A DNA stretch of 36,860 bases. It comes from Rhodoferax sp. Lineage in GTDB: Bacteria; Pseudomonadota; Gammaproteobacteria; Burkholderiales; Burkholderiaceae_C. The DNA is taken from contig NZ_JAGPBB010000038.1 in the NCBI RefSeq assembly GCF_018063565.1, positions 1-36,860 on the forward strand, in the 5' to 3' direction. Made by a program: the position numbers and the translations under genes. Positions 14,639-23,558 of this stretch are shown in pieces (the stretch's first letter is position 1; each line of letters opens with the position of its first letter). Below the pieces are notes generated by a model, which worked only from the letters and a program-made list of their open reading frames with translations, did no database searches and was not told the origin of the DNA.

Positions 14639-17032
14639 ATGCAGCAGTTGAGCGACCTGATTTCCCGGCGTGAGGACTGGCTGGTCGACAAGACCATCGC
14701 TTACGCCAAGCTGTATGGCTATACGCCATTTACCTCGACCCTGGCCGAGGCGTGGCGAGCCTCTATTTGCGGTTTGTCTGGCCCGTTGATCAAAGCGCTG
14801 GCGCATTACAGTGAGCCACCTCAGTTGGTGGCGGGCGAGTATGCCGAAGAATCCATCACGGCTTTTGGTATTGACGCGGCCAGGCGCCACCGCTCGCGCG
14901 GGATCACCCTGGGCTTGTTCCTGGGGCTGATGAAATATTACCGACAGTCGTATCTGGACCTGCTGGAGCTTGGCGAACTGCCGGCTGAGCGGGTGCCGCG
15001 TTACCGGGAGTTTGTGAACCGCTTTTTCGACCGCGTGGAAATCGGATTTTGCAGCGAATGGGCTTCCCAGAATGAGAGTGAGCTGGTGCTCGAAGCGCGC
15101 GAGAAGAACCGCGCACTGACGCATGAAAAGAACAAGTACCTGACCATCTTTGAAAGCCTCAAAGATCCGGTGGTGCTGCTGGACAAATCTGGGCAAATCG
15201 ACAACACCAACCGTGCAGCGGCAGAACTTTTTGGCGGCTCGGCGGTGCCGGGTGCCGGCTACTACGGTGCCAACCATCTGCCATTGCTGGAAGGTGCGCT
15301 GGGCACTTTGACCGGTCAGAGTGCAGAGCACATGCTCGACACTTCGATGGGTCTGCGCTGCTTTGAAGTCAAGTCACAGACCATGCTCGATGTCAGCGAG
15401 AAGTTCGCTGGCAACGTGCTGATCTTCAACGATGTCACCGACTACAAACACGCCTTGCAGTTGGCTGAGCAGGCCAACCGGACCAAATCCGCGTTTCTCG
15501 CCTCCATTAGCCATGAGATTCGCACCCCCATCAATGGCATTGTGGGCATGACGGCCCTGTTGCGCGACACCCCGCTGGACGGCCGGCAAAGCAGTTATGT
15601 CAATACCATCGCGACCTCTGGTGAAATTCTCTCGTCGCTGATCGCCGACATCCTGGACTATTCCAAGATCGAAGCCGGAGTGCTGGAGGTGGAGGACATC
15701 GACTTTAGCGTGGCTTCGCTCATGGGTGACGTGATGACCTTGATGGTGCCCGCAGCGGCGGCCAAGGGTCTTGATTTGCAAGCTGCGGTGGCGCCGGCGC
15801 TCTCTGCAACGCTGCGCGGCGACTTTAACAAGCTACGTCAGATCTTGCTCAATCTGGTGAGCAACGCGGTCAAGTTCACGGAGTCAGGCGCAATTCAGGT
15901 GGTGGCTGAACAGGACGGGTCGTGGCTGAGTTTTTCAGTTTGGGACAGTGGCATCGGCATCTCGGAAAGTGGTCAGACCCATCTGTTTAGCGCCTTCGCG
16001 CAGGCTGATCCATCGGTGTCGCGTCGCTTTGGCGGAACCGGCTTGGGCCTGGCGATTTGTCGCAAGCTCGTGACCGCGTTGGGTGGTGACATCGGATTCG
16101 AAAGCCAAGTCAATGTTGGCAGTCGGTTCTGGTTCAGGGTGCCGTTGATACCTTCTGAAAGCGGCGATCAGGTTCCTCTGGATCACGCGGATGCACGTCA
16201 TTTGTTTCTCAACGTCCTGGTGGTTGAAGACAACGAGATCAACCGGGTCGTAGCCTGCGGGTTGCTGGAAAAGTCCGGGCATCGCGTCTGCGCGGTGAAC
16301 TCGGGCAATCAGGCGCTGGCGATGCTGGAGCACCATCGTTTTGACCTTATCCTGATGGACCTCAACTTGCCCGGTTTGAGCGGGCTGGAAACTATCCGAC
16401 GCATTCGCTCACATCACGACGTCTCGCTGGCAAGCATCCCGGTGGTGGTGGTTTCGGCTTTGGTAACCAAAGACGACATTCAAGACAGCTTGACGGCCGG
16501 AGCGCAAGCCTTTCTGGGCAAACCTTATCGCCCCGAGCGACTGGAGGCAACGTTGCGTGCTGTGCTGCGCCCGGACGATGACGGCCGTGCCAGCATCACC
16601 GGACAGTCTGTATTGTCCAATGCGACCGATCAGCCTGGATCTGAGGTTGACGCTGCGGTACTGGAACACCATGCGATGGAGCTTGGCATGGACATGGCAA
16701 AACAAATCGTGGCGCTGTTTGTCAACACCGTGCCCACCACCTTGACCCAGGCACGCCGCGAGGCGGCACTTGGCAATTTGACCCGTGTGGTACGTGCGGC
16801 GCATCGCATTAAAAGCTCGGCGTCGACCATCGGTATGCGGTCGTTTGCGACACTGGCCGCTGCGCTGGAGTTGGCTGCCCTGGCCAAAGATCAGGCGCGC
16901 GTTGAACCTCAGCTCGTCGCCTTGGAGCAGCATCTGCCAGCAGCGATGGATAAGCTTCTATCGGTGTGGGACCAGATACAGCGCCAGCGCACCAACCCCA
17001 GCAGTTCTTTGGCAAGCCAAGCACACCAATGA
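14639..17032 (+). CDS. torS: Soluble TorS-like hybrid histidine kinase (sensor-PAS-HisKA-HATPase-REC-HPt)
   Basis: A 797-aa phosphorelay kinase. N-terminal helical domain about 1-150, reminiscent of RsbRD_N-type sensors; short coiled linker about 150-168; PAS-like domain about 168-268; HisKA with H292 in SISHEIRTPINGI; HATPase with N409, DSGIGI (436-441) and GGTGLGLAI; REC with D574 in LMDLNLPGLSG; HPt with H722 in AHRIKSSAS. This is the H-D-H chain of E. coli TorS. No stretch looks like a transmembrane helix or signal peptide, whereas E. coli TorS is membrane-bound with a periplasmic detector and partner TorT. No torT is present here. C44 and C138 lie in the sensor domain. It shares the operon direction with torA and overlaps mobB by 4 nt. 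Confidence 0.85.
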   Translation: MQQLSDLISRREDWLVDKTIAYAKLYGYTPFTSTLAEAWRASICGLSGPLIKALAHYSEPPQLVAGEYAEESITAFGIDAARRHRSRGITLGLFLGLMKYYRQSYLDLLELGELPAERVPRYREFVNRFFDRVEIGFCSEWASQNESELVLEAREKNRALTHEKNKYLTIFESLKDPVVLLDKSGQIDNTNRAAAELFGGSAVPGAGYYGANHLPLLEGALGTLTGQSAEHMLDTSMGLRCFEVKSQTMLDVSEKFAGNVLIFNDVTDYKHALQLAEQANRTKSAFLASISHEIRTPINGIVGMTALLRDTPLDGRQSSYVNTIATSGEILSSLIADILDYSKIEAGVLEVEDIDFSVASLMGDVMTLMVPAAAAKGLDLQAAVAPALSATLRGDFNKLRQILLNLVSNAVKFTESGAIQVVAEQDGSWLSFSVWDSGIGISESGQTHLFSAFAQADPSVSRRFGGTGLGLAICRKLVTALGGDIGFESQVNVGSRFWFRVPLIPSESGDQVPLDHADARHLFLNVLVVEDNEINRVVACGLLEKSGHRVCAVNSGNQALAMLEHHRFDLILMDLNLPGLSGLETIRRIRSHHDVSLASIPVVVVSALVTKDDIQDSLTAGAQAFLGKPYRPERLEATLRAVLRPDDDGRASITGQSVLSNATDQPGSEVDAAVLEHHAMELGMDMAKQIVALFVNTVPTTLTQARREAALGNLTRVVRAAHRIKSSASTIGMRSFATLAAALELAALAKDQARVEPQLVALEQHLPAAMDKLLSVWDQIQRQRTNPSSSLASQAHQ

Positions 17033-17526
17033 AGATTTTTGGAATCGCCGGTCATTCCGGCATGGGCAAAACCACCTTGCTGGAGCGACTGGTGCCGGAA
17101 ATCGCCGCCCGTGGACATGTGGTATCACTGATCAAACACAGTCACAAGAATATCGATGTTGACCGTCCTGGCAAGGACTCTTACCGCCTGCGCGAGTCGG
17201 GCTGCAAAGAAGTTCTGTTGCTGGGCAACGACCGTTGGGCCTTGATGCACGAGTTGCGCGGTGCGACCGAACCCTCGCTGGACTATTTGCTGGACCGCAT
17301 GCAGCACTGCGACCTGGTCCTGATTGAGGGTTTCAAGGGTGGAGATTTCCCCAAGCTCGAAGTCTGGCGTGATGTGGTTGGCAAGCCAACGCTTTGGCCG
17401 CAGTGGCCAGGCATTGTGGCACTCGCCAGTGATCAGGCCATCTCACACCGCTCGATTCGAGTGCTGAATTTGTCCGATGTGGTCTCTATTGCGAACTTTG
17501 TGCTCGAACACGCCATCACGAGATGA
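17029..17526 (+). CDS. mobB: Molybdopterin-guanine dinucleotide biosynthesis adaptor MobB
   Basis: A 165-aa GTP-binding protein that supports conversion of molybdopterin to the MGD cofactor with MobA. P-loop GHSGMGKTT at 8-16, then IKHSHKNIDVDRPGKDSYR and LVLIEGFKGGDFPK, all standard MobB blocks. ATG overlaps the torS stop (ATGA), so it is co-translated with torS. Its place here makes sense because TorA needs bis-MGD. mobA is not in the window. Confidence 0.93.
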   Translation: MKIFGIAGHSGMGKTTLLERLVPEIAARGHVVSLIKHSHKNIDVDRPGKDSYRLRESGCKEVLLLGNDRWALMHELRGATEPSLDYLLDRMQHCDLVLIEGFKGGDFPKLEVWRDVVGKPTLWPQWPGIVALASDQAISHRSIRVLNLSDVVSIANFVLEHAITR

Positions 17527-17540
17527 AGAATGCGGGTTCG

Positions 17541-19775
17541 TCAGCCGCGCAGCGCCTGCAGTTCGGCAATGGTGATATGCAGCCGGTTGGACAAATTGCG
17601 TGCCACGGCCTGCAAGATCACCAGGGCAATGGCACTGTGCTGTTCGGCCAGGGTGTTGAAGGCCGCCCGTGACAGCGCATAAACCTCGGTGTCGGTAAGT
17701 GCTACTGCATTGCCAGAGTGGCCTTCCAAGTCCATAAATCCCATGGCACCAATGATGCTGCCGCGCCCCGCGGTGGACAGGTGGTAGTTCTCCTTCTTGT
17801 GCAGTGGCAGGCTGATCTTCACCAGGCCACGACGCACGATGAACAGATCGCTGTCAGCGACGCCAGCCTTGAAGACTTTCTTGCCAGCCTTGATGCTGCG
17901 CTGTTCGACCACGGCGCCCAGGGCCGCCAAAGCGTCGGGAGGCTGCTCTGCCAGTAAGGGTATATCGCCTAAGTCCAGCGGATCAGCCTCGGCTGCCACT
18001 TGCTCCATGGTTTGGGCCTGCTGCGCCTCGACCCATTCCAGTGCCTCGTCGAGATCGTGAAAGGCAAATGCTTTGTTGGTGCGCCGTACCACCCCGGTGT
18101 CTTTCAGGAAACGTTTCATTTTTAACCCGCTGGGCAGACCTTTGGGGATGTCGCAAAACACCAGGTAACCGTTGTGCTCCTCAAGCCGGTCCTTGATCTG
18201 CTCGAGTACATGTGTGGCTGTCACGTCAAGCGACTGCACCCGTCGCATGCTCAAAATGACATACTTATGGTTGGCGGTTTCAGGCTCCAGCGCCTGATGC
18301 AACTGGTTTGCGGTGCCAAAAAACAGGCTACCCTGCAACTCGAACACCACCATCGACAGAAGTTCGGGGCTGGCGGACTCCAGGTCCTTGCCAAAACGTG
18401 AGTTTTTTGCAAACAACTGATCGCCCTCAATGCGGCTGCGAATCACCGAGCTTTTGGTTTGCTCGCGGATGAACAGCAAAATAGCCAGTGCCACACCCAC
18501 GCCAGAGGCCGCAATCAGATTGCCAAACAAGGCCACCAGAATCACCGCCAGGATCACCATGAAATCGAGCCGGGTGGCCGGACTGTAAAAAAATTGCAGG
18601 CTGTGTCGATCGATCATGCGCAGACCAATCACGATCAAAATCGCCGCCAGCGCCGCCACTGGCACCCAGGCGATCAATGGTGACAGCAGCAAGAACGCCA
18701 TCAGCGCGAAGACGCCAGCCAGCAAGCCGCTGCGCCTTGTGGTGCCGCCGCTGCTGAGGTTGACTACCGACGCGCCCATGGTGCCCGCGCCCGGAATGCC
18801 GCCAATGAGGGCCGAGGTGATGTTGCCCAAGCCCTGCCCGACCAGTTCACGGTTGGAGTCGTGGCTCGTGCTGGTCATGGCATCCATGACCACACAGGTT
18901 TTCAGTGTGTCAATCGACAGCAATACTGCCAGGGTGAGCGCTGGCACCAGCACTTTAACCACGGCATCCATCCCCAGGCCGCGGAGTGCCAGCCATTGTT
19001 CGCGTGCACCATCGACCAGGCTGACATCGCCGACCCCTAGTGCGCCAATCAGCAAGGGGTTGTTGACCGTGCTGAGCAAGGCTGGATTGGCCAGTCCCAG
19101 CAGCAGGTAGCAGCCCACCCCGGCCAGCAGCGCCACAATGGCAGCCGGCACGGCCTGCGTGATCCGGGGCGTGATCAACATGGTGGCCATCACGACCACA
19201 CCCACCACCATGCTTTGCCACACCCAGACGCCAGGCCACATCAACGCGGTCATCCAGTCGGTGCCAGCCGGGGCCCCCAACCATTTGGGAATCTGGCTGC
19301 CAATGATGATCAGTCCGACGCCGCTGAGGTAGCCGCTGACCACCGGAAACGGAATGAACTTGATCAGTCGTCCTACCCCCACCAGCCCCAGTGCAATTTG
19401 AATCCCGCCCGCCAACAGCCCAATCAAGCCCAGCATCAGAACCACCGTCGGCGCTGCTATCTCCTGCTGGGTGAAGGTAATTGCCAGGGCCGACAGTACT
19501 GCCGCAGCGGGCGCACAGGGTGAACTGATCAGACGCTGGCTACCGCCAAGAATCGGCGCCACAATGCCCAATGCGCTGGCCCCGAGGATGCCTGCCATGG
19601 CACCTTGCGCCGCCAGTGTGCCACCGAGTGGCGCGAAAATCGTCACGCCAAAGGCGATGGCCGAGGGCAAGGCCACCAGCATTGCCGCCAAGCCCCCCCA
19701 GATATCGCCGACCCATGGGTTCGGCAGCACCTTGGGCGCGCAAGGTGCTTGGGTTGCAAGCGTGTCTTCTGTCAT
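17541..19775 (-). CDS. SulP-family anion transporter with STAS and cNMP-binding-like domains
   Basis: A 744-aa inner-membrane transporter. SulP membrane domain about 20-430 (PNPWVGDIWGGLAAMLVALPSA at its start, with about 12 helices), STAS about 470-570 (VILSMRRVQSLDVTATHVLEQI), then a Crp-type cyclic-nucleotide-like fold about 605-735. SulP proteins carry sulfate, bicarbonate or dicarboxylates; substrate cannot be told. In the cNMP fold the phosphate-binding cassette reads IIGAMGFMDLEGHSGNAVAL, lacking the Glu and Arg of the usual GEL...RAA pattern. Ligand binding is therefore doubtful. The ATG at 19775 is preferred over a TTG 14 codons upstream. Convergent with mobB, 14 nt apart. Confidence 0.88.
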   Translation of the reverse strand: MTEDTLATQAPCAPKVLPNPWVGDIWGGLAAMLVALPSAIAFGVTIFAPLGGTLAAQGAMAGILGASALGIVAPILGGSQRLISSPCAPAAAVLSALAITFTQQEIAAPTVVLMLGLIGLLAGGIQIALGLVGVGRLIKFIPFPVVSGYLSGVGLIIIGSQIPKWLGAPAGTDWMTALMWPGVWVWQSMVVGVVVMATMLITPRITQAVPAAIVALLAGVGCYLLLGLANPALLSTVNNPLLIGALGVGDVSLVDGAREQWLALRGLGMDAVVKVLVPALTLAVLLSIDTLKTCVVMDAMTSTSHDSNRELVGQGLGNITSALIGGIPGAGTMGASVVNLSSGGTTRRSGLLAGVFALMAFLLLSPLIAWVPVAALAAILIVIGLRMIDRHSLQFFYSPATRLDFMVILAVILVALFGNLIAASGVGVALAILLFIREQTKSSVIRSRIEGDQLFAKNSRFGKDLESASPELLSMVVFELQGSLFFGTANQLHQALEPETANHKYVILSMRRVQSLDVTATHVLEQIKDRLEEHNGYLVFCDIPKGLPSGLKMKRFLKDTGVVRRTNKAFAFHDLDEALEWVEAQQAQTMEQVAAEADPLDLGDIPLLAEQPPDALAALGAVVEQRSIKAGKKVFKAGVADSDLFIVRRGLVKISLPLHKKENYHLSTAGRGSIIGAMGFMDLEGHSGNAVALTDTEVYALSRAAFNTLAEQHSAIALVILQAVARNLSNRLHITIAELQALRG

Positions 19776-19971
19776 AGATTCACGTCGAGTCGGGTAGGTC
19801 TGTATTTGACGCCGCAATCGTCCTATATTTTTCCTGTTTAGAACTTGTTTTTGCTTTCAGAGAAAAATCGCCACTGCGACCTGCACCAGCGCTGGGGCAA
19901 CCGTGCCGCGGCAACCAGCAAGACGACGGACCCAGGCAGACGATCTGTCATGACGGGCCAGGTCGTCTGGA
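19776..19971. other. Intergenic region, mutarotase to SulP
   Basis: 196 nt with an AT-rich part near 19829-19866 that could hold the SulP promoter. CAGACGA (19937-19943) and TCGTCTG (19963-19969) form a 7-bp dyad just past the mutarotase stop, without a T-run. I see no gene here. Confidence 0.35.
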
Positions 19972-20871
19972 TCAAACGTTCAGGGCATCCGCCGACACAA
20001 CAGCGCGCAGCGTGTGCACCGCACCCGGTGCCAGCGTGATCCGGTCTGGCCCGGCGTTGCAGGTCTCCACGCACAACATCTGCTGATACTCACCCACGGC
20101 CATGTCAGCAAAACTCTTTTCCCGCTCGCTCCAGGGATTCCAGACGACGGTGGAGGCGCTGCCTGATTTGGCGATCGACACGCTGCGCCGCAGGGTGGGG
20201 TCAATAATCTGGCACTCGGCGCGGGTATCGATGTACACACGGTCGGTTTCCCCGACAAACTGCAGCGCGCCATTTTGCTGACCGGTCGCCATGCCGCGCA
20301 CCTTGTCCAGATAACTGCAACCTTCCAGTCCCAGCACCTGCGTGCGAGTGATGTCGCCGGTGCAAAAATAAGTGTGTAGCGCCTGCGTAATGTCCAACGC
20401 TGTGGCACCGGTGTTGTGGGTGGTGAGAGCCAGCGTGAGGGTGCTGCCCACGGTCACCGTCAGTTCAAGATCAAAGGCATGGTCCCAAAGGGCACGGGTA
20501 GAGCTGTCGTCGCGGATGCCCAGACGCAGCACCATCTGGCCGGCGGCGTCCGGCGCTGCGTGGCGCAGTTGCCACAGCCGTGTGCGTACAAAACCATGGG
20601 CTGGTTGGTCAGGTACCGCGCCAAACCAAGGCCAGCACACCGGTACACCACCCCGTATCGGTTTGCCGCTCTCAAAAATTGCCGCCTGGGAGAGCCAGAT
20701 CACGGGCTGCTGCCCTGCCGGTTGCCAGCTCAGCAAATGGGCACCATACAAAGCAATGCGGGCGCTGGCCAGGGTGGTGCTGATATGGGCCACCGGCAAG
20801 CCCGGGCCACAGTCTTCAAAATGCAGTTGGCCGGGCACGGCAAATTGCTGGTTCAGTTCGGTCGAGTCCAT
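19972..20871 (-). CDS. D-hexose-6-phosphate mutarotase (YeaD-like)
   Basis: A 299-aa galactose-mutarotase-like beta-sandwich enzyme that interconverts alpha and beta anomers of glucose-6-phosphate and similar sugars. Marks: ISTTLASARIALYGAHLLSWQP, PIRGGVPVCWPWFG, catalytic-type His in QPAHGFVRTRLW, and the late VVWNPWSEREKSFADM followed by MLCVETCNAG, with the conserved Glu. The Met at 20871 begins the conserved part; an upstream Met at 20910 adds 13 hydrophobic, unconserved residues. Divergent from the M20 peptidase. Confidence 0.88.
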   Translation of the reverse strand: MDSTELNQQFAVPGQLHFEDCGPGLPVAHISTTLASARIALYGAHLLSWQPAGQQPVIWLSQAAIFESGKPIRGGVPVCWPWFGAVPDQPAHGFVRTRLWQLRHAAPDAAGQMVLRLGIRDDSSTRALWDHAFDLELTVTVGSTLTLALTTHNTGATALDITQALHTYFCTGDITRTQVLGLEGCSYLDKVRGMATGQQNGALQFVGETDRVYIDTRAECQIIDPTLRRSVSIAKSGSASTVVWNPWSEREKSFADMAVGEYQQMLCVETCNAGPDRITLAPGAVHTLRAVVSADALNV

Positions 20872-20918
20872 GGTGAATCCGGTGGTTAAGACATTCAATA
20901 AAAATAGCACAAAATCCT

Positions 20919-20951
20919 TATGAAATATGCGCTATAGGCATATTTTTCATA
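20919..20951. promoter_or_regulatory. AT-rich imperfect dyad in the mutarotase/M20 divergent promoter
   Basis: TATGAAATATGC (20919-20930) and GCATATTTTTCATA (20938-20951) are inverted repeats apart from two extra T. It lies in the 208-nt region between divergent starts (20871 minus, 21080 plus), the only AT-rich spot there. An operator or overlapping promoters is likely. Confidence 0.45.
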
Positions 20952-21079
20952 AAATTTGGCTCAAAACGGGAGCCCGCCCGCTCCGACTGTAACCCGGCAT
21001 TTCCCGATGCTGACACCACTGCAGCCTGATCACAATCGTGGCATCATTCCCGACCTACGCCATTGCCCCGGAGCCCTGC

Positions 21080-22594
21080 ATGAACGCGCCACTTTCCCAA
21101 GTCATTTTGAATACTCCACACGCCTTGCAGCACGTCAGCACCAAGTGGGACAACGACATTGTGCGCCAGCTCACCGACTACATTGCGGTACCTGCCAAGT
21201 CTCCCATGTTTGACCCCGACTGGGCGCAGCATGGCTACATCGACGCCGTGGTACGCAATGCGGCAAATTGGGTGCAAGCGCAGCAGGTGGCCGGTCTCAC
21301 CCTCGAAGTCATCCGCCTGCCCGGGCGCACGCCAGTGCTCTTTTTTGAAATTCCGGCCAGTTCTGGTGTTACGGAAAACAGAGCTGCCAACCTTTTATCA
21401 GAGAGCGTTGAAGGCGCATCATCGTCAACTGTTCTGATGTATGGCCACCTGGATAAACAGCCCGAGTTCAGCGGCTGGCGCAGCGACCTGGGGCCGTGGA
21501 CGCCCAAATACCAGGACGGCAAACTCTATGGTCGAGGCGGGGCGGATGACGGTTATGCGGTGTATGCGGCTGTTGCCGCAGTGCAAGCGGTGCAGGCGCA
21601 GGGTGCCGCACACCCGCGCATCGTCGGACTGATTGAAACCAGCGAAGAAAGCGGCTCACACGACCTGCCGGCCTACATTGACGCACTCAGTTCCCGGCTG
21701 GGTGATGTGGGTCTGGTGGTGTGCCTGGACTCGGGGGCCGGCAACTACGACCAACTGTGGCTCACCAACAGCCTGCGCGGCAATGTGACTGGTGTGCTCA
21801 AGGTCGAAGTACTCACCGAAGGCGTGCACTCGGGCGATGCCAGCGGTTTGGTACCGTCGAGTTTTCGCATCATGCGCCAGGTGTTTGACCGCCTGGAAGA
21901 CAGTGTCACCGGTCGCCTGTTGCCTGCCCAGTTTCATTGTGAGGTGCCGCCCGAGCGCATCGCCCAGGCCCGGGCGACGGCGGCGATTCTCGGTGATGAG
22001 ATTTACAAGCGGTTTCCTTGGGCCCATGCCGACTGCGGTGGCTCCACCCAGCTCACCTTGCCCACCACCACCGATCCGCTGCAGGCACTGATGAACCGCA
22101 CCTGGATGCCAACCCTGAGTGTGACCGGTGCCGATGGCCTGCCCAGCTTGCAAAATGCGGGCAATGTGCTGCGTCCCTACACGGCCTTCAAAATCAGTCT
22201 GCGTTTGCCGCCGTTGATCGATGCGGCACAGGCGGTGCAAGACCTCAAGGCGCTGCTTGAGGACAATGCCCCGTACCAGGCGAAAGTGACTTTTGAGCAT
22301 GGCGCTGGTGCCACCGGCTGGAACGCGCCAGGTAGCGCGCCCTGGTTTGAGCGCGCCGTGAATACCGCCTCACAAAGCTGCTTTGGCGCGCCTTGCGGCT
22401 ACATCGGCCAGGGTGGCACCATTCCCCTGATGAACATGTTGTCCTTGGGTTTCCCGAAAGCACAAATGATGGTTTGTGGCGTCCTTGGCCCCAAGAGCAA
22501 TGCCCACGGCCCCAATGAATTCTTGCACGTGCCCTACGCCAAAAAGCTCACGGCGGCAGTGGCGCAGGTGATCGCGGCTGCTGCGGCGCACTGA
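21080..22594 (+). CDS. M20-family metallopeptidase (dipeptidase-like)
   Basis: A 504-aa cytoplasmic zinc peptidase of the M20/ArgE-DapE-CNDP class. Metal-site residues are visible: H123 and D125 in MYGHLDKQPE, D156 in GRGGADDGYA, E189/E190 in ETSEESGSHD, D217 in CLDSGAG and a late His in SNAHGPNEFLHV. The dimerisation lid lies between about 235 and 390. Residues about 94-116 are a Ser/Glu-rich insert before the first metal motif, encoded by more AT-rich DNA than the rest. ATG 21080 is preferred to a GTG at 21038. The substrate is not known; the CNDP-like length suggests di- or tripeptides. Confidence 0.88.
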   Translation: MNAPLSQVILNTPHALQHVSTKWDNDIVRQLTDYIAVPAKSPMFDPDWAQHGYIDAVVRNAANWVQAQQVAGLTLEVIRLPGRTPVLFFEIPASSGVTENRAANLLSESVEGASSSTVLMYGHLDKQPEFSGWRSDLGPWTPKYQDGKLYGRGGADDGYAVYAAVAAVQAVQAQGAAHPRIVGLIETSEESGSHDLPAYIDALSSRLGDVGLVVCLDSGAGNYDQLWLTNSLRGNVTGVLKVEVLTEGVHSGDASGLVPSSFRIMRQVFDRLEDSVTGRLLPAQFHCEVPPERIAQARATAAILGDEIYKRFPWAHADCGGSTQLTLPTTTDPLQALMNRTWMPTLSVTGADGLPSLQNAGNVLRPYTAFKISLRLPPLIDAAQAVQDLKALLEDNAPYQAKVTFEHGAGATGWNAPGSAPWFERAVNTASQSCFGAPCGYIGQGGTIPLMNMLSLGFPKAQMMVCGVLGPKSNAHGPNEFLHVPYAKKLTAAVAQVIAAAAAH

Positions 22595-22725
22595 AATCAT
22601 GCCAGCGTCCGCATCGTCATCCCGTCGGCTTTCCAGCACTTGAAATGGTCTGTATTCACCCGGCACAGGTGCCACATCAAGACACCGCCTGAAGCCACTC
22701 TCGTCGCATCACTGACCCATTGGGA

Positions 22726-23553
22726 TCAGAGCTTTTCAGTTTCGCCGCTGCGCGGCTGCCATTTCATCAGGTGCGACTCAATGCGCCCGACCAGGCTGTC
22801 CAGTGCCAGGGCGAACACGGTCAGCACCACAATGCCGGCCATCACGGTGTTGATATCAAAGCTGCCCTCGGCCTGCAAGATCAGATAACCCACGCCCTGG
22901 CTTGAGCCCAGGTATTCACCGACCACCGCACCGACGAAGGCCAGGCCAACCGAGGTGTGCAGCGAGCTGAACACCCAGCTGGTGGCACTGGGCAGGTAAA
23001 CATGGCGCAGTAGCTGGCGTTTGTCGGCCCCCAGCATGCGCGCATTGGCCAGCACCACCGGGCTGACTTCTTTAACGCCTTGGTAGACGTTGAAAAATAC
23101 GATAAAAAACACCAGCGTCACGCCCAGCGCCACCTTGGAGCCCATGCCCAGCCCGAACCAGACCGAGAAAATTGGCGCCAGGATGATGCGCGGCATGGCG
23201 TTCATGGCTTTGATGTAGGGCTCCAGAATGGCGGACGCCATGGGGCTCAGCGCCAGCCACAAGCCGCCGGCCAGACCCAGTCCGGAGCCAATGGCAAATG
23301 CCATGAGGGTTTCGGCCAGCGTCACCGCCAGGTGCTGGTAGATATCGGCATCGGTCACAAACCAGACCCAGATGCGGTCCGCCATCTTGAGCGGCTCGCC
23401 AAAAAAGAACGCGGCCTGACGGTCGTTGTCGAACATCATGGGCGGGATCAGCCCGGGCACCGTCATCACGTGCCAGAACACAAACAGCAGCACCAGCAGG
23501 CCGAGTTGCCACAGCCACAAGTTGCCGCCACGCGGTTTGATCAGTTTCCACAT
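22726..23553 (-). CDS. ABC transporter permease, SsuC/TauC family
   Basis: A 275-aa inner-membrane permease with about six TM helices and the BPD_transp_1 domain; the EAA-type loop is around ANARMLGADKRQLLRHVYLP. It belongs to the nitrate/sulfonate/taurine uptake group. Only 5 nt separate its start from the ATPase stop, so it is the third gene of a binding protein-ATPase-permease operon on the minus strand. Substrate is not evident. Confidence 0.9.
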   Translation of the reverse strand: MWKLIKPRGGNLWLWQLGLLVLLFVFWHVMTVPGLIPPMMFDNDRQAAFFFGEPLKMADRIWVWFVTDADIYQHLAVTLAETLMAFAIGSGLGLAGGLWLALSPMASAILEPYIKAMNAMPRIILAPIFSVWFGLGMGSKVALGVTLVFFIVFFNVYQGVKEVSPVVLANARMLGADKRQLLRHVYLPSATSWVFSSLHTSVGLAFVGAVVGEYLGSSQGVGYLILQAEGSFDINTVMAGIVVLTVFALALDSLVGRIESHLMKWQPRSGETEKL

Positions 23554-23558
23554 CGCGC

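Noticed and set aside
21656-22300. 214-aa minus-strand frame inside the M20 gene
   Set aside because: Shadow of the third-codon GC pattern of the real gene; no domain seen.
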